Assembly: GCA_002189035.1 (NCBI GenBank)
Contig: NEEC01000045.1
Coordinates: 1-38,221, forward strand
Length of the DNA: 38,221 nucleotides
Source: Utricularia gibba
Lineage: Eukaryota > Streptophyta > Magnoliopsida > Lamiales > Lentibulariaceae
Direction: 5' to 3'
The notes under the pieces were generated by a model. It saw only the letters and a list, made by a program, of their open reading frames with translations. It made no database searches and was not told the DNA's origin. A program made the translations under genes and the position numbers. Shown piece by piece: positions 13,231 through 25,813 of the stretch; the stretch's first letter is position 1, and each line of letters starts with the position of its first letter.

Positions 13231-13239
13231 GTGCACGTG
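13231..13239. other. Overlapping palindromes GTGCAC and CACGTG in the tail
   Basis: GTGCACGTG in the tail of both monomer types contains two overlapping 6-bp palindromes and is followed by TGATTTTT. It is retained in most imperfect copies, although the base just upstream (C in A, G in B) is often missing. Confidence 0.45.
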
Positions 13240-13316
13240 TGATTTTTAGGATGCACCCCGAATGATGATGCGCAATGAAATGACTACGTCGCACATCCTG
13301 GTCCGCGAAGCACCTC

Positions 13317-13852
13317 TTGCATAACATGCAGATCCTTGCTCTTCATAGCACACTGTTGGGAAGCCCTTTTCGAGCTCCAAGTATTATAATTTGGAGTTAC
13401 GTTTGTCCGATAACTGTGGACATATTAAAAACAAGCCACAACGAAAAGTGTCTTAGGTGTCCTTTCTTGGTGGCTGCGTCTAAGAATGTGCTTCTCGTTC
13501 TCGACATTGATGCAAATGGGATACACGGCAAAAGAATCAAATAGCCACTAGAGACATGGTGTATGGGAATGGTGCATCAAGAATCAGAAGTATCATAGCA
13601 ACTAATTGAATCAATCAACAGCCAAAACATATGGTGTCAAACTTCATCGGATATGCGATCAAGATGGAAAAAAGTCACATGTTACATCATGAATTTCGTG
13701 GCATCACTTATCCCAACACTGTTGTATACTCAGGATATGCGTAAATATTTATTTTTAACAAATCCGGTGCACGTGTGATTTTTCGGCTGCATCCCGAATG
13801 GTGATGCGCAATGAAATGACTACGTCGCACATCCTGGTCCGCGAAGCACCTC
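13317..13852 (+). repeat. Reference type B monomer (536 bp)
   Basis: Representative B monomer. It starts with the same core as A, then diverges: its V1 window lacks the CACGTG of A and carries about 23 substitutions over about 97 bp. V2 is 22 bp (13606-13627) where A has 9 bp, which accounts for the 13-bp length difference; the extra sequence includes the short direct repeat ATCAATCAA. The EcoRI site of A is absent because GAATTC reads AACTTC. GTCACATG is kept at 13674-13681 and the tail CACGTG at 13770-13775. The tail differs from A at scattered bases (CCGGTGCAC for CCCGTGCAC, CGGCTGCAT for AGGATGCAC). Confidence 0.95.
13606..13627 (+). repeat. B-specific V2 segment with the 13-bp insertion
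   Basis: Between ACTAA and CATATGG, B carries 22 bases while A carries 9 (13083-13091). The B segment contains AATCAATCAA, a tandem duplication-like element absent from A. This is the cleanest diagnostic of monomer type. It first appears in the window at about 4677-4690 and is absent from every monomer to the left. Confidence 0.85.
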
Positions 13853-16800
13853 TTGCATAACATGCAGATCCTTGCTCTTCATAGCACACTGTTGGGAAGC
13901 CCTTTTCGAGCTCCAAGTATTATAATTTGGAGTTACGTTTGTCCGATAACTGTGGACATATTAAAAAAGGGCCACAACGAAAGGTGTCTCACGTGGCATT
14001 CCGTGGTGACTGCATTTAATAATGTGCTTCATGTTCTCGAAATTGATGCGAACAACATACAAGGCAAAAGAATCAAATAGCCACTAGAGACATGGTATAC
14101 GGGAATGGTGCATCAAGAATCAGAAGTATCATAGCAACTAAATGCATCAACATATGGTGTCAGAATTCATCTACTATGCGATCAAGTTGGAAAAAAGTCA
14201 CATGCTACATCATGAATTTCGTGGCATCACTTATCCCAACACTGTTATACACTCTGGATATGCGTAAATATTTATTTTTAATGAATCCCGTGCACGTGTG
14301 ATTTTTAGGATGCACCCCGAATGATGATGCGCAATGAAATGACTACGTCGCACATCCTGGTCCGCGAAGCACCTCTTGCATAACATGCAGATCCTTGCTC
14401 TTCATAGCACACTGTTGGGAAGCCCTTTTCGAGCTCCAAGTATTATAATTTGGAGTTACGTTTGTCCGATAACTGTGGACATATTAAAAACAAGCCACAA
14501 CGAAAAGTGTCTTAGGTGTCCTTTCTTGGTGGCTGCGTCTAAGAATGTGCTTCTCGTTCTCGACATTGATGCAAATGGGATACACGGCAAAAGAATCAAA
14601 TAGCCACTAGAGACATGGTGTATGGGAATGGTGCATCAAGAATCAGAAGTATCATAGCAACTAATTGAATCAATCAACAGCCAAAACATATGGTGTCAAA
14701 CTTCATCGGATATGCGATCAAGATGGAAAAAAGTCACATGTTACATCATGAATTTCGTGGCATCACTTATCCCAACACTGTTGTATACTCAGGATATGCG
14801 TAAATATTTATTTTTAACAAATCCGGTGCACGTGTGATTTTTCGGCTGCATCCCGAATGGTGATGCGCAATGAAATGACTACGTCGCACATCCTGGTCCG
14901 CGAAGCACCTCTTGCATAACATGCAGATCCTTGCTCTTCATAGCACACTGTTGGGAAGCCCTTTTCGAGCTCCAAGTATTATAATTTGGAGTTACGTTTG
15001 TCCGATAACTGTGGACATATTAAAAAAGGGCCACAACGAAAGGTGTCTCACGTGGCATTCCGTGGTGACTGCATTTAATAATGTGCTTCATGTTCTCGAA
15101 ATTGATGCGAACAACATACAAGGCAAAAGAATCAAATAGCCACTAGAGACATGGTATACGGGAATGGTGCATCAAGAATCAGAAGTATCATAGCAACTAA
15201 ATGCATCAACATATGGTGTCAGAATTCATCTACTATGCGATCAAGTTGGAAAAAAGTCACATGCTACATCATGAATTTCGTGGCATCACTTATCCCAACA
15301 CTGTTATACACTCTGGATATGCGTAAATATTTATTTTTAATGAATCCCGTGCACGTGTGATTTTTAGGATGCACCCCGAATGATGATGCGCAATGAAATG
15401 ACTACGTCGCACATCCTGGTCCGCGAAGCACCTCTTGCATAACATGCAGATCCTTGCTCTTCATAGCACACTGTTGGGAAGCCCTTTTCGAGCTCCAAGT
15501 ATTATAATTTGGAGTTACGTTTGTCCGATAACTGTGGACATATTAAAAACAAGCCACAACGAAAAGTGTCTTAGGTGTCCTTTCTTGGTGGCTGCGTCTA
15601 AGAATGTGCTTCTCGTTCTCGACATTGATGCAAATGGGATACACGGCAAAAGAATCAAATAGCCACTAGAGACATGGTGTATGGGAATGGTGCATCAAGA
15701 ATCAGAAGTATCATAGCAACTAATTGAATCAATCAACAGCCAAAACATATGGTGTCAAACTTCATCGGATATGCGATCAAGATGGAAAAAAGTCACATGT
15801 TACATCATGAATTTCGTGGCATCACTTATCCCAACACTGTTGTATACTCAGGATATGCGTAAATATTTATTTTTAACAAATCCGTGCACGTGTGATTTTT
15901 CGGATGCACCCCGAATGATGATGCGCAATGAAATGACTACGTCGCACATCCTGGTCCGCGAAGCACCTCTTGCATAACATGCAGATCCTTGCTCTTCATA
16001 GCACACTGTTGGGAAGCCCTTTTCGAGCTCCAAGTATTATAATTTGGAGTTACGTTTGTCCGATAACTGTGGACATATTAAAAAAGGGCCACAACGAAAG
16101 GTGTCTCACGTGGCATTCCGTGGTGACTGCATTTAATAATGTGCTTCATGTTCTCGAAATTGATGCGAACAACATACAAGGCAAAAGAATCAAATAGCCA
16201 CTAGAGACATGGTATACGGGAATGGTGCATCAAGAATCAGAAGTATCATAGCAACTAAATGCATCAACATATGGTGTCAGAATTCATCTACTATGCGATC
16301 AAGTTGGAAAAAAGTCACATGCTACATCATGAATTTCGTGGCATCACTTATCCCAACACTGTTATACACTCTGGATATGCGTAAATATTTATTTTTAATG
16401 AATCCCGTGCACGTGTGATTTTTAGGATGCACCCCGAATGATGATGCGCAATGAAATGACTACGTCGCACATCCTGGTCCGCGAAGCACCTCTTGCATAA
16501 CATGCAGATCCTTGCTCTTCATAGCACACTGTTGGGAAGCCCTTTTCGAGCTCCAAGTATTATAATTTGGAGTTACGTTTGTCCGATAACTGTGGACATA
16601 TTAAAAACAAGCCACAACGAAAAGTGTCTTAGGTGTCCTTTCTTGGTGGCTGCGTCTAAGAATGTGCTTCTCGTTCTCGACATTGATGCAAATGGGATAC
16701 ACGGCAAAAGAATCAAATAGCCACTAGAGACATGGTGTATGGGAATGGTGCATCAAGAATCAGAAGTATCATAGCAACTAATTGAATCAATCAACAGCCA

Positions 16801-18850
16801 AAACATATGGTGTCAAACTTCATCGGATATGCGATCAAGATGGAAAAAAGTCACATGTTACATCATGAATTTCGTGGCATCACTTATCCCAACACTGTTG
16901 TATACTCAGGATATGCGTAAATATTTATTTTTAATGAATCCGGTGCACGTGTGATTTTTCGGCTGCACCCGAATGATGATGCGCAATGAAATGACTACGT
17001 CGCACATCCTGGTCCGCGAAGCACCTCTTGCATAACATGCAGATCCTTGCTCTTCATAGCACACTGTTGGGAAGCCCTTTTCGAGCTCCAAGTATTATAA
17101 TTTGGAGTTACGTTTGTCCGATAACTGTGGACATATTAAAAAAGGGCCACAACGAAAGGTGTCTCACGTGGCATTCCGTGGTGACTGCATTTAATAATGT
17201 GCTTCATGTTCTCGAAATTGATGCGAACAACATACAAGGCAAAAGAATCAAATAGCCACTAGAGACATGGTATACGGGAATGGTGCATCAAGAATCAGAA
17301 GTATCATAGCAACTAAATGCATCAACATATGGTGTCAGAATTCATCTACTATGCGATCAAGTTGGAAAAAAGTCACATGCTACATCATGAATTTCGTGGC
17401 ATCACTTATCCCAACACTGTTATACACTCTGGATATGCGTAAATATTTATTTTTAATGAATCCCGTGCACGTGTGATTTTTAGGATGCACCCCGAATGAT
17501 GATGCGCAATGAAATGACTACGTCGCACATCCTGGTCCGCGAAGCACCTCTTGCATAACATGCAGATCCTTGCTCTTCATAGCACACTGTTGGGAAGCCC
17601 TTTTCGAGCTCCAAGTATTATAATTTGGAGTTACGTTTGTCCGATAACTGTGGACATATTAAAAACAAGCCACAACGAAAAGTGTCTTAGGTGTCCTTTC
17701 TTGGTGGCTGCGTCTAAGAATGTGCTTCTCGTTCTCGACATTGATGCAAATGGGATACACGGCAAAAGAATCAAATAGCCACTAGAGACATGGTGTATGG
17801 GAATGGTGCATCAAGAATCAGAAGTATCATAGCAACTAATTGAATCAATCAACAGCCAAAACATATGGTGTCAAACTTCATCGGATATGCGATCAAGATG
17901 GAAAAAAGTCACATGTTACATCATGAATTTCGTGGCATCACTTATCCCAACACTGTTGTATACTCAGGATATGCGTAAATATTTATTTTTAACAAATCCG
18001 GTGCACGTGTGATTTTTCGGATGCACCCGAATGATGATGCGCAATGAAATGACTACGTCGCACATCCTGGTCCGCGAAGCACCTCTTGCATAACATGCAG
18101 ATCCTTGCTCTTCATAGCACACTGTTGGGAAGCCCTTTTCGAGCTCCAAGTATTATAATTTGGAGTTACGTTTGTCCGATAACTGTGGACATATTAAAAA
18201 AGGGCCACAACGAAAGGTGTCTCACGTGGCATTCCGTGGTGACTGCATTTAATAATGTGCTTCATGTTCTCGAAATTGATGCGAACAACATACAAGGCAA
18301 AAGAATCAAATAGCCACTAGAGACATGGTATACGGGAATGGTGCATCAAGAATCAGAAGTATCATAGCAACTAAATGCATCAACATATGGTGTCAGAATT
18401 CATCTACTATGCGATCAAGTTGGAAAAAAGTCACATGCTACATCATGAATTTCGTGGCATCACTTATCCCAACACTGTTATACACTCTGGATATGCGTAA
18501 ATATTTATTTTTAATGAATCCCGTGCACGTGTGATTTTTAGGATGCACCCCGAATGATGATGCGCAATGAAATGACTACGTCGCACATCCTGGTCCGCGA
18601 AGCACCTCTTGCATAACATGCAGATCCTTGCTCTTCATAGCACACTGTTGGGAAGCCCTTTTCGAGCTCCAAGTATTATAATTTGGAGTTACGTTTGTCC
18701 GATAACTGTGGACATATTAAAAACAAGCCACAACGAAAAGTGTCTTAGGTGTCCTTTCTTGGTGGCTGCGTCTAAGAATGTGCTTCTCGTTCTCGACATT
18801 GATGCAAATGGGATACACGGCAAAAGAATCAAATAGCCACTAGAGACATG

Positions 18851-19412
18851 GTATGGGAATGGTGCATCAAGAATCAGAAGTATCATAGCAACTAATTGTC
18901 ATCAACAGCATATGGTGTCAAATTCATCGATATGCGATCAAGAAAAAAAAGTCACATGTTACATCATGAATTTCGTGGCATCACTTATCCCAACACTGTG
19001 GATATGCGTAAATCAAATCACGTGTGATTTTTAGGATGCACCCCGAATGATGATGCGCAATGAAATGACTACGTCGCACATCCTGGTCCGCGAAGCACCT
19101 CTTGCATAACATGCAGATCCTTGCTCTTCATAGCACACTGTTGGGAAGCCCTTTTCGAGCTCCAAGTATTATAATTTGGAGTTACGTTTGTCCGATAACT
19201 GTGGACATATTAAAAACAAGTCACATGTTACATCATGAATTTCATGTGGCATCACTTCATCCCAACAACTGGTGTGCGATCAAGATCACATGGAATATGT
19301 TGGATAAAATATTTATTTTTAAAATCCGTGCACGTGTGATTTTTAGGATGCACCCGAATGATGATGCGCAATGAAATGACTACGTCGCACATCCTGGTCC
19401 GCGAAGCACCTC
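18851..19412 (+). repeat. Truncated and degenerate monomers
   Basis: The B monomer from 18609 degrades after 18850: V2 is changed (TTGTCATCAACAGCATATGG), the tail loses most of the AT-rich run (CGTAAATCAAATCACG near 19010), and a normal core follows at about 19038-19217. Instead of V1, this core runs directly into GTCACATGTTACATC, so the monomer starting at 19102 is only 311 bp. Its tail near 19311-19340 has lost exactly the bases at which A and B differ. The clean array resumes at 19413. Confidence 0.85.
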
Positions 19413-22400
19413 TTGCATAACATGCAGATCCTTGCTCTTCATAGCACACTGTTGGGAAGCCCTTTTCGAGCTCCAAGTATTATAATTTGGAGTTACGTTT
19501 GTCCGATAACTGTGGACATATTAAAAAAGGGCCACAACGAAAGGTGTCTCACGTGGCATTCCGTGGTGACTGCATTTAATAATGTGCTTCATGTTCTCGA
19601 AATTGATGCGAACAACATACAAGGCAAAAGAATCAAATAGCCACTAGAGACATGGTATACGGGAATGGTGCATCAAGAATCAGAAGTATCATAGCAACTA
19701 AATGCATCAACATATGGTGTCAGAATTCATCTACTATGCGATCAAGTTGGAAAAAAGTCACATGCTACATCATGAATTTCGTGGCATCACTTATCCCAAC
19801 ACTGTTATACACTCTGGATATGCGTAAATATTTATTTTTAATGAATCCCGTGCACGTGTGATTTTTAGGATGCACCCCGAATGATGATGCGCAATGAAAT
19901 GACTACGTCGCACATCCTGGTCCGCGAAGCACCTCTTGCATAACATGCAGATCCTTGCTCTTCATAGCACACTGTTGGGAAGCCCTTTTCGAGCTCCAAG
20001 TATTATAATTTGGAGTTACGTTTGTCCGATAACTGTGGACATATTAAAAACAAGCCACAACGAAAAGTGTCTTAGGTGTCCTTTCTTGGTGGCTGCGTCT
20101 AAGAATGTGCTTCTCGTTCTCGACATTGATGCAAATGGGATACACGGCAAAAGAATCAAATAGCCACTAGAGACATGGTGTATGGGAATGGTGCATCAAG
20201 AATCAGAAGTATCATAGCAACTAATTGAATCAATCAACAGCCAAAACATATGGTGTCAAACTTCATCGGATATGCGATCAAGATGGAAAAAAGTCACATG
20301 TTACATCATGAATTTCGTGGCATCACTTATCCCAACACTGTTGTATACTCAGGATATGCGTAAATATTTATTTTTAACAAATCCGGTGCACGTGTGATTT
20401 TTCGGCTGCATCCCGAATGGTGATGCGCAATGAAATGACTACGTCGCACATCCTGGTCCGCGAAACACCTCTTGCATAACATGCAGATCCTTGCTCTTCA
20501 TAGCACACTGTTGGGAAGCCCTTTTCGAGCTCCAAGTATTATAATTTGGAGTTACGTTTGTCCGATAACTGTGGACATATTAAAAAAGGGCCACAACGAA
20601 AGGTGTCTCACGTGGCATTCCGTGGTGACTGCATTTAATAATGTGCTTCATGTTCTCGAAATTGATGCGAACAACATACAAGGCAAAAGAATCAAATAGC
20701 CACTAGAGACATGGTATACGGGAATGGTGCATCAAGAATCAGAAGTATCATAGCAACTAAATGCATCAACATATGGTGTCAGAATTCATCTACTATGCGA
20801 TCAAGTTGGAAAAAAGTCACATGCTACATCATGAATTTCGTGGCATCACTTATCCCAACACTGTTATACACTCTGGATATGCGTAAATATTTATTTTTAA
20901 TGAATCCCGTGCACGTGTGATTTTTAGGATGCACCCCGAATGATGATGCGCAATGAAATGACTACGTCGCACATCCTGGTCCGCGAAGCACCTCTTGCAT
21001 AACATGCAGATCCTTGCTCTTCATAGCACACTGTTGGGAAGCCCTTTTCGAGCTCCAAGTATTATAATTTGGAGTTACGTTTGTCCGATAACTGTGGACA
21101 TATTAAAAACAAGCCACAACGAAAAGTGTCTTAGGTGTCCTTTCTTGGTGGCTGCGTCTAAGAATGTGCTTCTCGTTCTCGACATTGATGCAAATGGGAT
21201 ACACGGCAAAAGAATCAAATAGCCACTAGAGACATGGTGTATGGGAATGGTGCATCAAGAATCAGAAGTATCATAGCAACTAATTGAATCAATCAACAGC
21301 CAAAACATATGGTGTCAAACTTCATCGGATATGCGATCAAGATGGAAAAAAGTCACATGTTACATCATGAATTTCGTGGCATCACTTATCCCAACACTGT
21401 TGTATACTCAGGATATGCGTAAATATTTATTTTTAACAAATCCGGTGCACGTGTGATTTTTCGGCTGCATCCCGAATGGTGATGCGCAATGAAATGACTA
21501 CGTCGCACATCCTGGTCCGCGAAGCACCTCTTGCATAACATGCAGATCCTTGCTCTTCATAGCACACTGTTGGGAAGCCCTTTTCGAGCTCCAAGTATTA
21601 TAATTTGGAGTTACGTTTGTCCGATAACTGTGGACATATTAAAAAAGGGCCACAACGAAAGGTGTCTCACGTGGCATTCCGTGGTGACTGCATTTAATAA
21701 TGTGCTTCATGTTCTCGAAATTGATGCGAACAACATACAAGGCAAAAGAATCAAATAGCCACTAGAGACATGGTATACGGGAATGGTGCATCAAGAATCA
21801 GAAGTATCATAGCAACTAAATGCATCAACATATGGTGTCAGAATTCATCTACTATGCGATCAAGTTGGAAAAAAGTCACATGCTACATCATGAATTTCGT
21901 GGCATCACTTATCCCAACACTGTTATACACTCTGGATATGCGTAAATATTTATTTTTAATGAATCCCGTGCACGTGTGATTTTTAGGATGCACCCCGAAT
22001 GATGATGCGCAATGAAATGACTACGTCGCACATCCTGGTCCGCGAAGCACCTCTTGCATAACATGCAGATCCTTGCTCTTCATAGCACACTGTTGGGAAG
22101 CCCTTTTCGAGCTCCAAGTATTATAATTTGGAGTTACGTTTGTCCGATAACTGTGGACATATTAAAAACAAGCCACAACGAAAAGTGTCTTAGGTGTCCT
22201 TTCTTGGTGGCTGCGTCTAAGAATGTGCTTCTCGTTCTCGACATTGATGCAAATGGGATACACGGCAAAAGAATCAAATAGCCACTAGAGACATGGTGTA
22301 TGGGAATGGTGCATCAAGAATCAGAAGTATCATAGCAACTAATTGAATCAATCAACAGCCAAAACATATGGTGTCAAACTTCATCGGATATGCGATCAAG

Positions 22401-24295
22401 ATGGAAAAAAGTCACATGTTACATCATGAATTTCGTGGCATCACTTATCCCAACACTGTTGTATACTCAGGATATGCGTAAATATTTATTTTTAACAAAT
22501 CCGGTGCACGTGTGATTTTTCGGCTGCATCCCGAATGGTGATGCGCAATGAAATGACTACGTCGCACATCCTGGTCCGCGAAACACCTCTTGCATAACAT
22601 GCAGATCCTTGCTCTTCATAGCACACTGTTGGGAAGCCCTTTTCGAGCTCCAAGTATTATAATTTGGAGTTACGTTTGTCCGATAACTGTGGACATATTA
22701 AAAAAGGGCCACAACGAAAGGTGTCTCACGTGGCATTCCGTGGTGACTGCATTTAATAATGTGCTTCATGTTCTCGAAATTGATGCGAACAACATACAAG
22801 GCAAAAGAATCAAATAGCCACTAGAGACATGGTATACGGGAATGGTGCATCAAGAATCAGAAGTATCATAGCAACTAAATGCATCAACATATGGTGTCAG
22901 AATTCATCTACTATGCGATCAAGTTGGAAAAAAGTCACATGCTACATCATGAATTTCGTGGCATCACTTATCCCAACACTGTTATACACTCTGGATATGC
23001 GTAAATATTTATTTTTAATGAATCCCGTGCACGTGTGATTTTTAGGATGCACCCCGAATGATGATGCGCAATGAAATGACTACGTCGCACATCCTGGTCC
23101 GCGAAGCACCTCTTGCATAACATGCAGATCCTTGCTCTTCATAGCACACTGTTGGGAAGCCCTTTTCGAGCTCCAAGTATTATAATTTGGAGTTACGTTT
23201 GTCCGATAACTGTGGACATATTAAAAACAAGCCACAACGAAAAGTGTCTTAGGTGTCCTTTCTTGGTGGCTGCGTCTAAGAATGTGCTTCTCGTTCTCGA
23301 CATTGATGCAAATGGGATACACGGCAAAAGAATCAAATAGCCACTAGAGACATGGTGTATGGGAATGGTGCATCAAGAATCAGAAGTATCATAGCAACTA
23401 ATTGAATCAATCAACAGCCAAAACATATGGTGTCAAACTTCATCGGATATGCGATCAAGATGGAAAAAAGTCACATGTTACATCATGAATTTCGTGGCAT
23501 CACTTATCCCAACACTGTTGTATACTCAGGATATGCGTAAATATTTATTTTTAACAAATCCGGTGCACGTGTGATTTTTCGGCTGCATCCCGAATGGTGA
23601 TGCGCAATGAAATGACTACGTCGCACATCCTGGTCCGCGAAACACCTCTTGCATAACATGCAGATCCTTGCTCTTCATAGCACACTGTTGGGAAGCCCTT
23701 TTCGAGCTCCAAGTATTATAATTTGGAGTTACGTTTGTCCGATAACTGTGGACATATTAAAAAAGGGCCACAACGAAAGGTGTCTCACGTGGCATTCCGT
23801 GGTGACTGCATTTAATAATGTGCTTCATGTTCTCGAAATTGATGCGAACAACATACAAGGCAAAAGAATCAAATAGCCACTAGAGACATGGTATACGGGA
23901 ATGGTGCATCAAGAATCAGAAGTATCATAGCAACTAAATGCATCAACATATGGTGTCAGAATTCATCTACTATGCGATCAAGTTGGAAAAAAGTCACATG
24001 CTACATCATGAATTTCGTGGCATCACTTATCCCAACACTGTTATACACTCTGGATATGCGTAAATATTTATTTTTAATGAATCCCGTGCACGTGTGATTT
24101 TTAGGATGCACCCCGAATGATGATGCGCAATGAAATGACTACGTCGCACATCCTGGTCCGCGAAGCACCTCTTGCATAACATGCAGATCCTTGCTCTTCA
24201 TAGCACACTGTTGGGAAGCCCTTTTCGAGCTCCAAGTATTATAATTTGGAGTTACGTTTGTCCGATAACTGTGGACATATTAAAAACAAGCCACA
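19413..24295 (+). repeat. Clean higher-order repeat block 2 (about 4.6 dimers)
   Basis: Dimers start at 19413, 20472, 21531, 22590 and 23649, all exactly 1059 bp apart, and look identical to the reference dimer except at the G/A junction site (G, A, G, A, A). The block breaks in V1 of the B monomer at 24172, just after CAAGCCACA. Confidence 0.93.
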
Positions 24296-25289
24296 GGTGG
24301 CTGCGTCTAAGAATGTGCTTCTCGTTCTCGACATTGACAACGATCAAGATGGAAAAAAGTCACATGTTACATCATGAATTTCGTGGCTAATGGTCTTGCA
24401 TAACATGCAGATCCTTGCTCTTCATAGCACACTGTTGGGAAGCCCTTTTCGAGCTCCAAGTATTATAATTTGGAGTTACGTTTGTCCGATAACTGTGGAC
24501 ATATTAAAAAAGTGTCTCAACTGTTCTTCATGTTCTCGAAATGCATTCAAATAGCCACTAGAGACATGGTAATGGTGCATCAAGAATCAGAAGTATCATA
24601 GCAACTAAATGCATCAACATATGGTGTCAAATTCATGCGATCAAGTTGGAAAAAAGTCACATGTACATCATGAATTTCGTGGCATCACTGGGATATGCGT
24701 AAATATTTATTTTTAATGAATCCCGTGCACGTGTGATTTTTAGGATGCACCCCGAATGATGATGCGCAATGAAATGACTACGTCGCACATCCTGGTCCGC
24801 GAAGCACCTCTTGCATAACATGCAGATCCTTGCTCTTCATAGCACACTGTTGGGAAGCCCTTTTCGAGCTCCAAGTATTATAATTTGGAGTTACGTTTGT
24901 CCGATAACTGTGGACATATTAATAAAACACTGTCCTTCTCGGCATCGGCATTCATCTACTATGCGATCAAGTTGGAAAAAAGTCACATGTACATCATGAA
25001 TTTCGTGGCATCACTTATCCCAACACTGTTATACACTCTGGATATGCGTAAATATTTATTTTTAATGAATCCCGTGCACGTGTGATTTTTAGGATGCACC
25101 CCGAATGATGATGCGCAATGAAATGACTACGTCGCACATCCTGGTCCGCGAAGCACCTCTTGCATAACATGCAGATCCTTGCTCTTCATAGCACACTGTT
25201 GGGAAGCCCTTTTCGAGCTCCAAGTATTATAATTTGGAGTTACGTTTGTCCGATAACTGTGGACATATTAAAAACAAGCCACAACGAAA

Positions 25290-25555
25290 AGTGTCAACTA
25301 ACGTGCTTCTCGTTGCGACATTGATGCAAATGTGGGCGGCCCACTCTGGTGTATGGAATGGTGCATCAAGCAGATCAGGTAAAGGCATAACTACATTTAT
25401 CACAACAGTGTATCAAACTTCATCGGATATGCGATCAAGATGGAAAAAAGTCACATGCCATCATGAATTTCGTGGATACATTAATCAACACAGCTAATAC
25501 TTTTTCATCTCCGGTGTCAGCCCTCGGATGGCCAATCTGCTCGTCGCACATCCTG
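25290..25555. other. Segment with sequence not seen elsewhere in the array
   Basis: Amid recognisable fragments (CGTGCTTCTCGTT, TGGTGCATCAAG, the GATCAAGATGGAAAA motif) lie pieces foreign to the monomer: around 25331-25345 (TGTGGGCGGCCCACT), about 25370-25410 (AGATCAGGTAAAGGCATAAC onward) and about 25497-25541 (TACTTTTTCATCTCCGGTG, then CCCTCGGATGGCCAATCTGC). No reading frame, target-site duplication or terminal repeat of an inserted element was seen. Confidence 0.55.
25332..25344. other. Perfect GC-rich inverted repeat (6-bp arms, 1-nt centre)
   Basis: GTGGGC-G-GCCCAC occurs once in the window, in the scrambled island. Its GC-rich composition contrasts with the surrounding satellite. It is too short and has no T-run after it to be read as a terminator. 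Confidence 0.6.
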
Positions 25556-25813
25556 GTCTACATGCAGATCCTTGCTCTTCATAGCACACTGTTGGGAAGC
25601 AGCTCCAAGGGAGTTACATAACTGTGGACATATTATACAACACTATACGGTGGTCCGAATCAGAAGTATCATAGCAACTAAATGCATCAACAGAATGCGA
25701 TCAAGTCACATGCGAATTTCATCGTGGATATGCGTAAATAGAATCACGTGCACCCCGAATGATGATGCGCAATGAAATGACTACGTCGCACATCCTGGTC
25801 CGCGAAGCACCTC

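Larger units (their letters stand above)
12794..13316 (+). repeat. Reference type A monomer (523 bp)
   Basis: Representative A monomer inside a clean block. Order of parts: the shared core (its last 115 bp lie here), an A-specific V1 window at about 12909-13005 that carries a CACGTG at 12931-12936, a shared segment to about 13082, the short V2 linker (9 bp between ACTAA and CATATGG), a segment with an EcoRI site at 13104-13109 that B lacks, the GTCACATG motif at 13138-13145, an AT-rich run at about 13207-13221, and a tail with GTGCACGTG at 13231-13239. The beginning of the next core closes the unit. Copies at 11735, 13853, 14912, 19413-23649 and 28420-32656 look identical by reading. Confidence 0.95.
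10676..18850 (+). repeat. Clean higher-order repeat block 1 (about 7.7 dimers)
   Basis: A-B dimers start at 10676, 11735, 12794, 13853, 14912, 15970, 17028 and 18086; spacing is 1059 bp for the first four and 1058 bp for the next three. Units to 15.8 kb look identical apart from the G/A junction site. The three B tails ending before 15970, 17028 and 18086 are A/B mosaics and each has lost one base (CCCGG or CCGG variants of the tail), explaining 1058. The block ends in the B monomer of the 18086 dimer, at GACATGGTATGGG. Confidence 0.92.
24296..25813 (+). repeat. Scrambled satellite island
   Basis: Satellite fragments in forward order but with many internal losses. A core remnant starts at 24396 (monomer about 415 bp), a full core at 24811 followed almost at once by tail sequence (349 bp), a full core at 25160, and a mutilated core at about 25559-25636 in which parts of the GAGCTC and dyad region are gone. 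The core-containing parts are the best kept. Between about 25330 and 25550 there are pieces I cannot assign to A or B, including a GC-rich inverted repeat. Either a rearranged junction or a failed consensus. Confidence 0.8.

Noticed and set aside
13241-13254. Telomere-like TTTTTAGGATG
   Set aside because: A single near-match to TTTAGGG per monomer, not tandem, and absent from B, which reads TTTTTCGGCTG.
13257-13271. Possible CENP-B box on the minus strand (CCCGAATGATGATGC)
   Set aside because: CCCG and the T match, five of the nine essential positions, but the CGAA half is absent in both A and B.
25290-25555. Insertion of a transposable element in the scrambled island
   Set aside because: No terminal repeats, target-site duplication, poly-A or coding sequence; satellite pieces are interleaved throughout.
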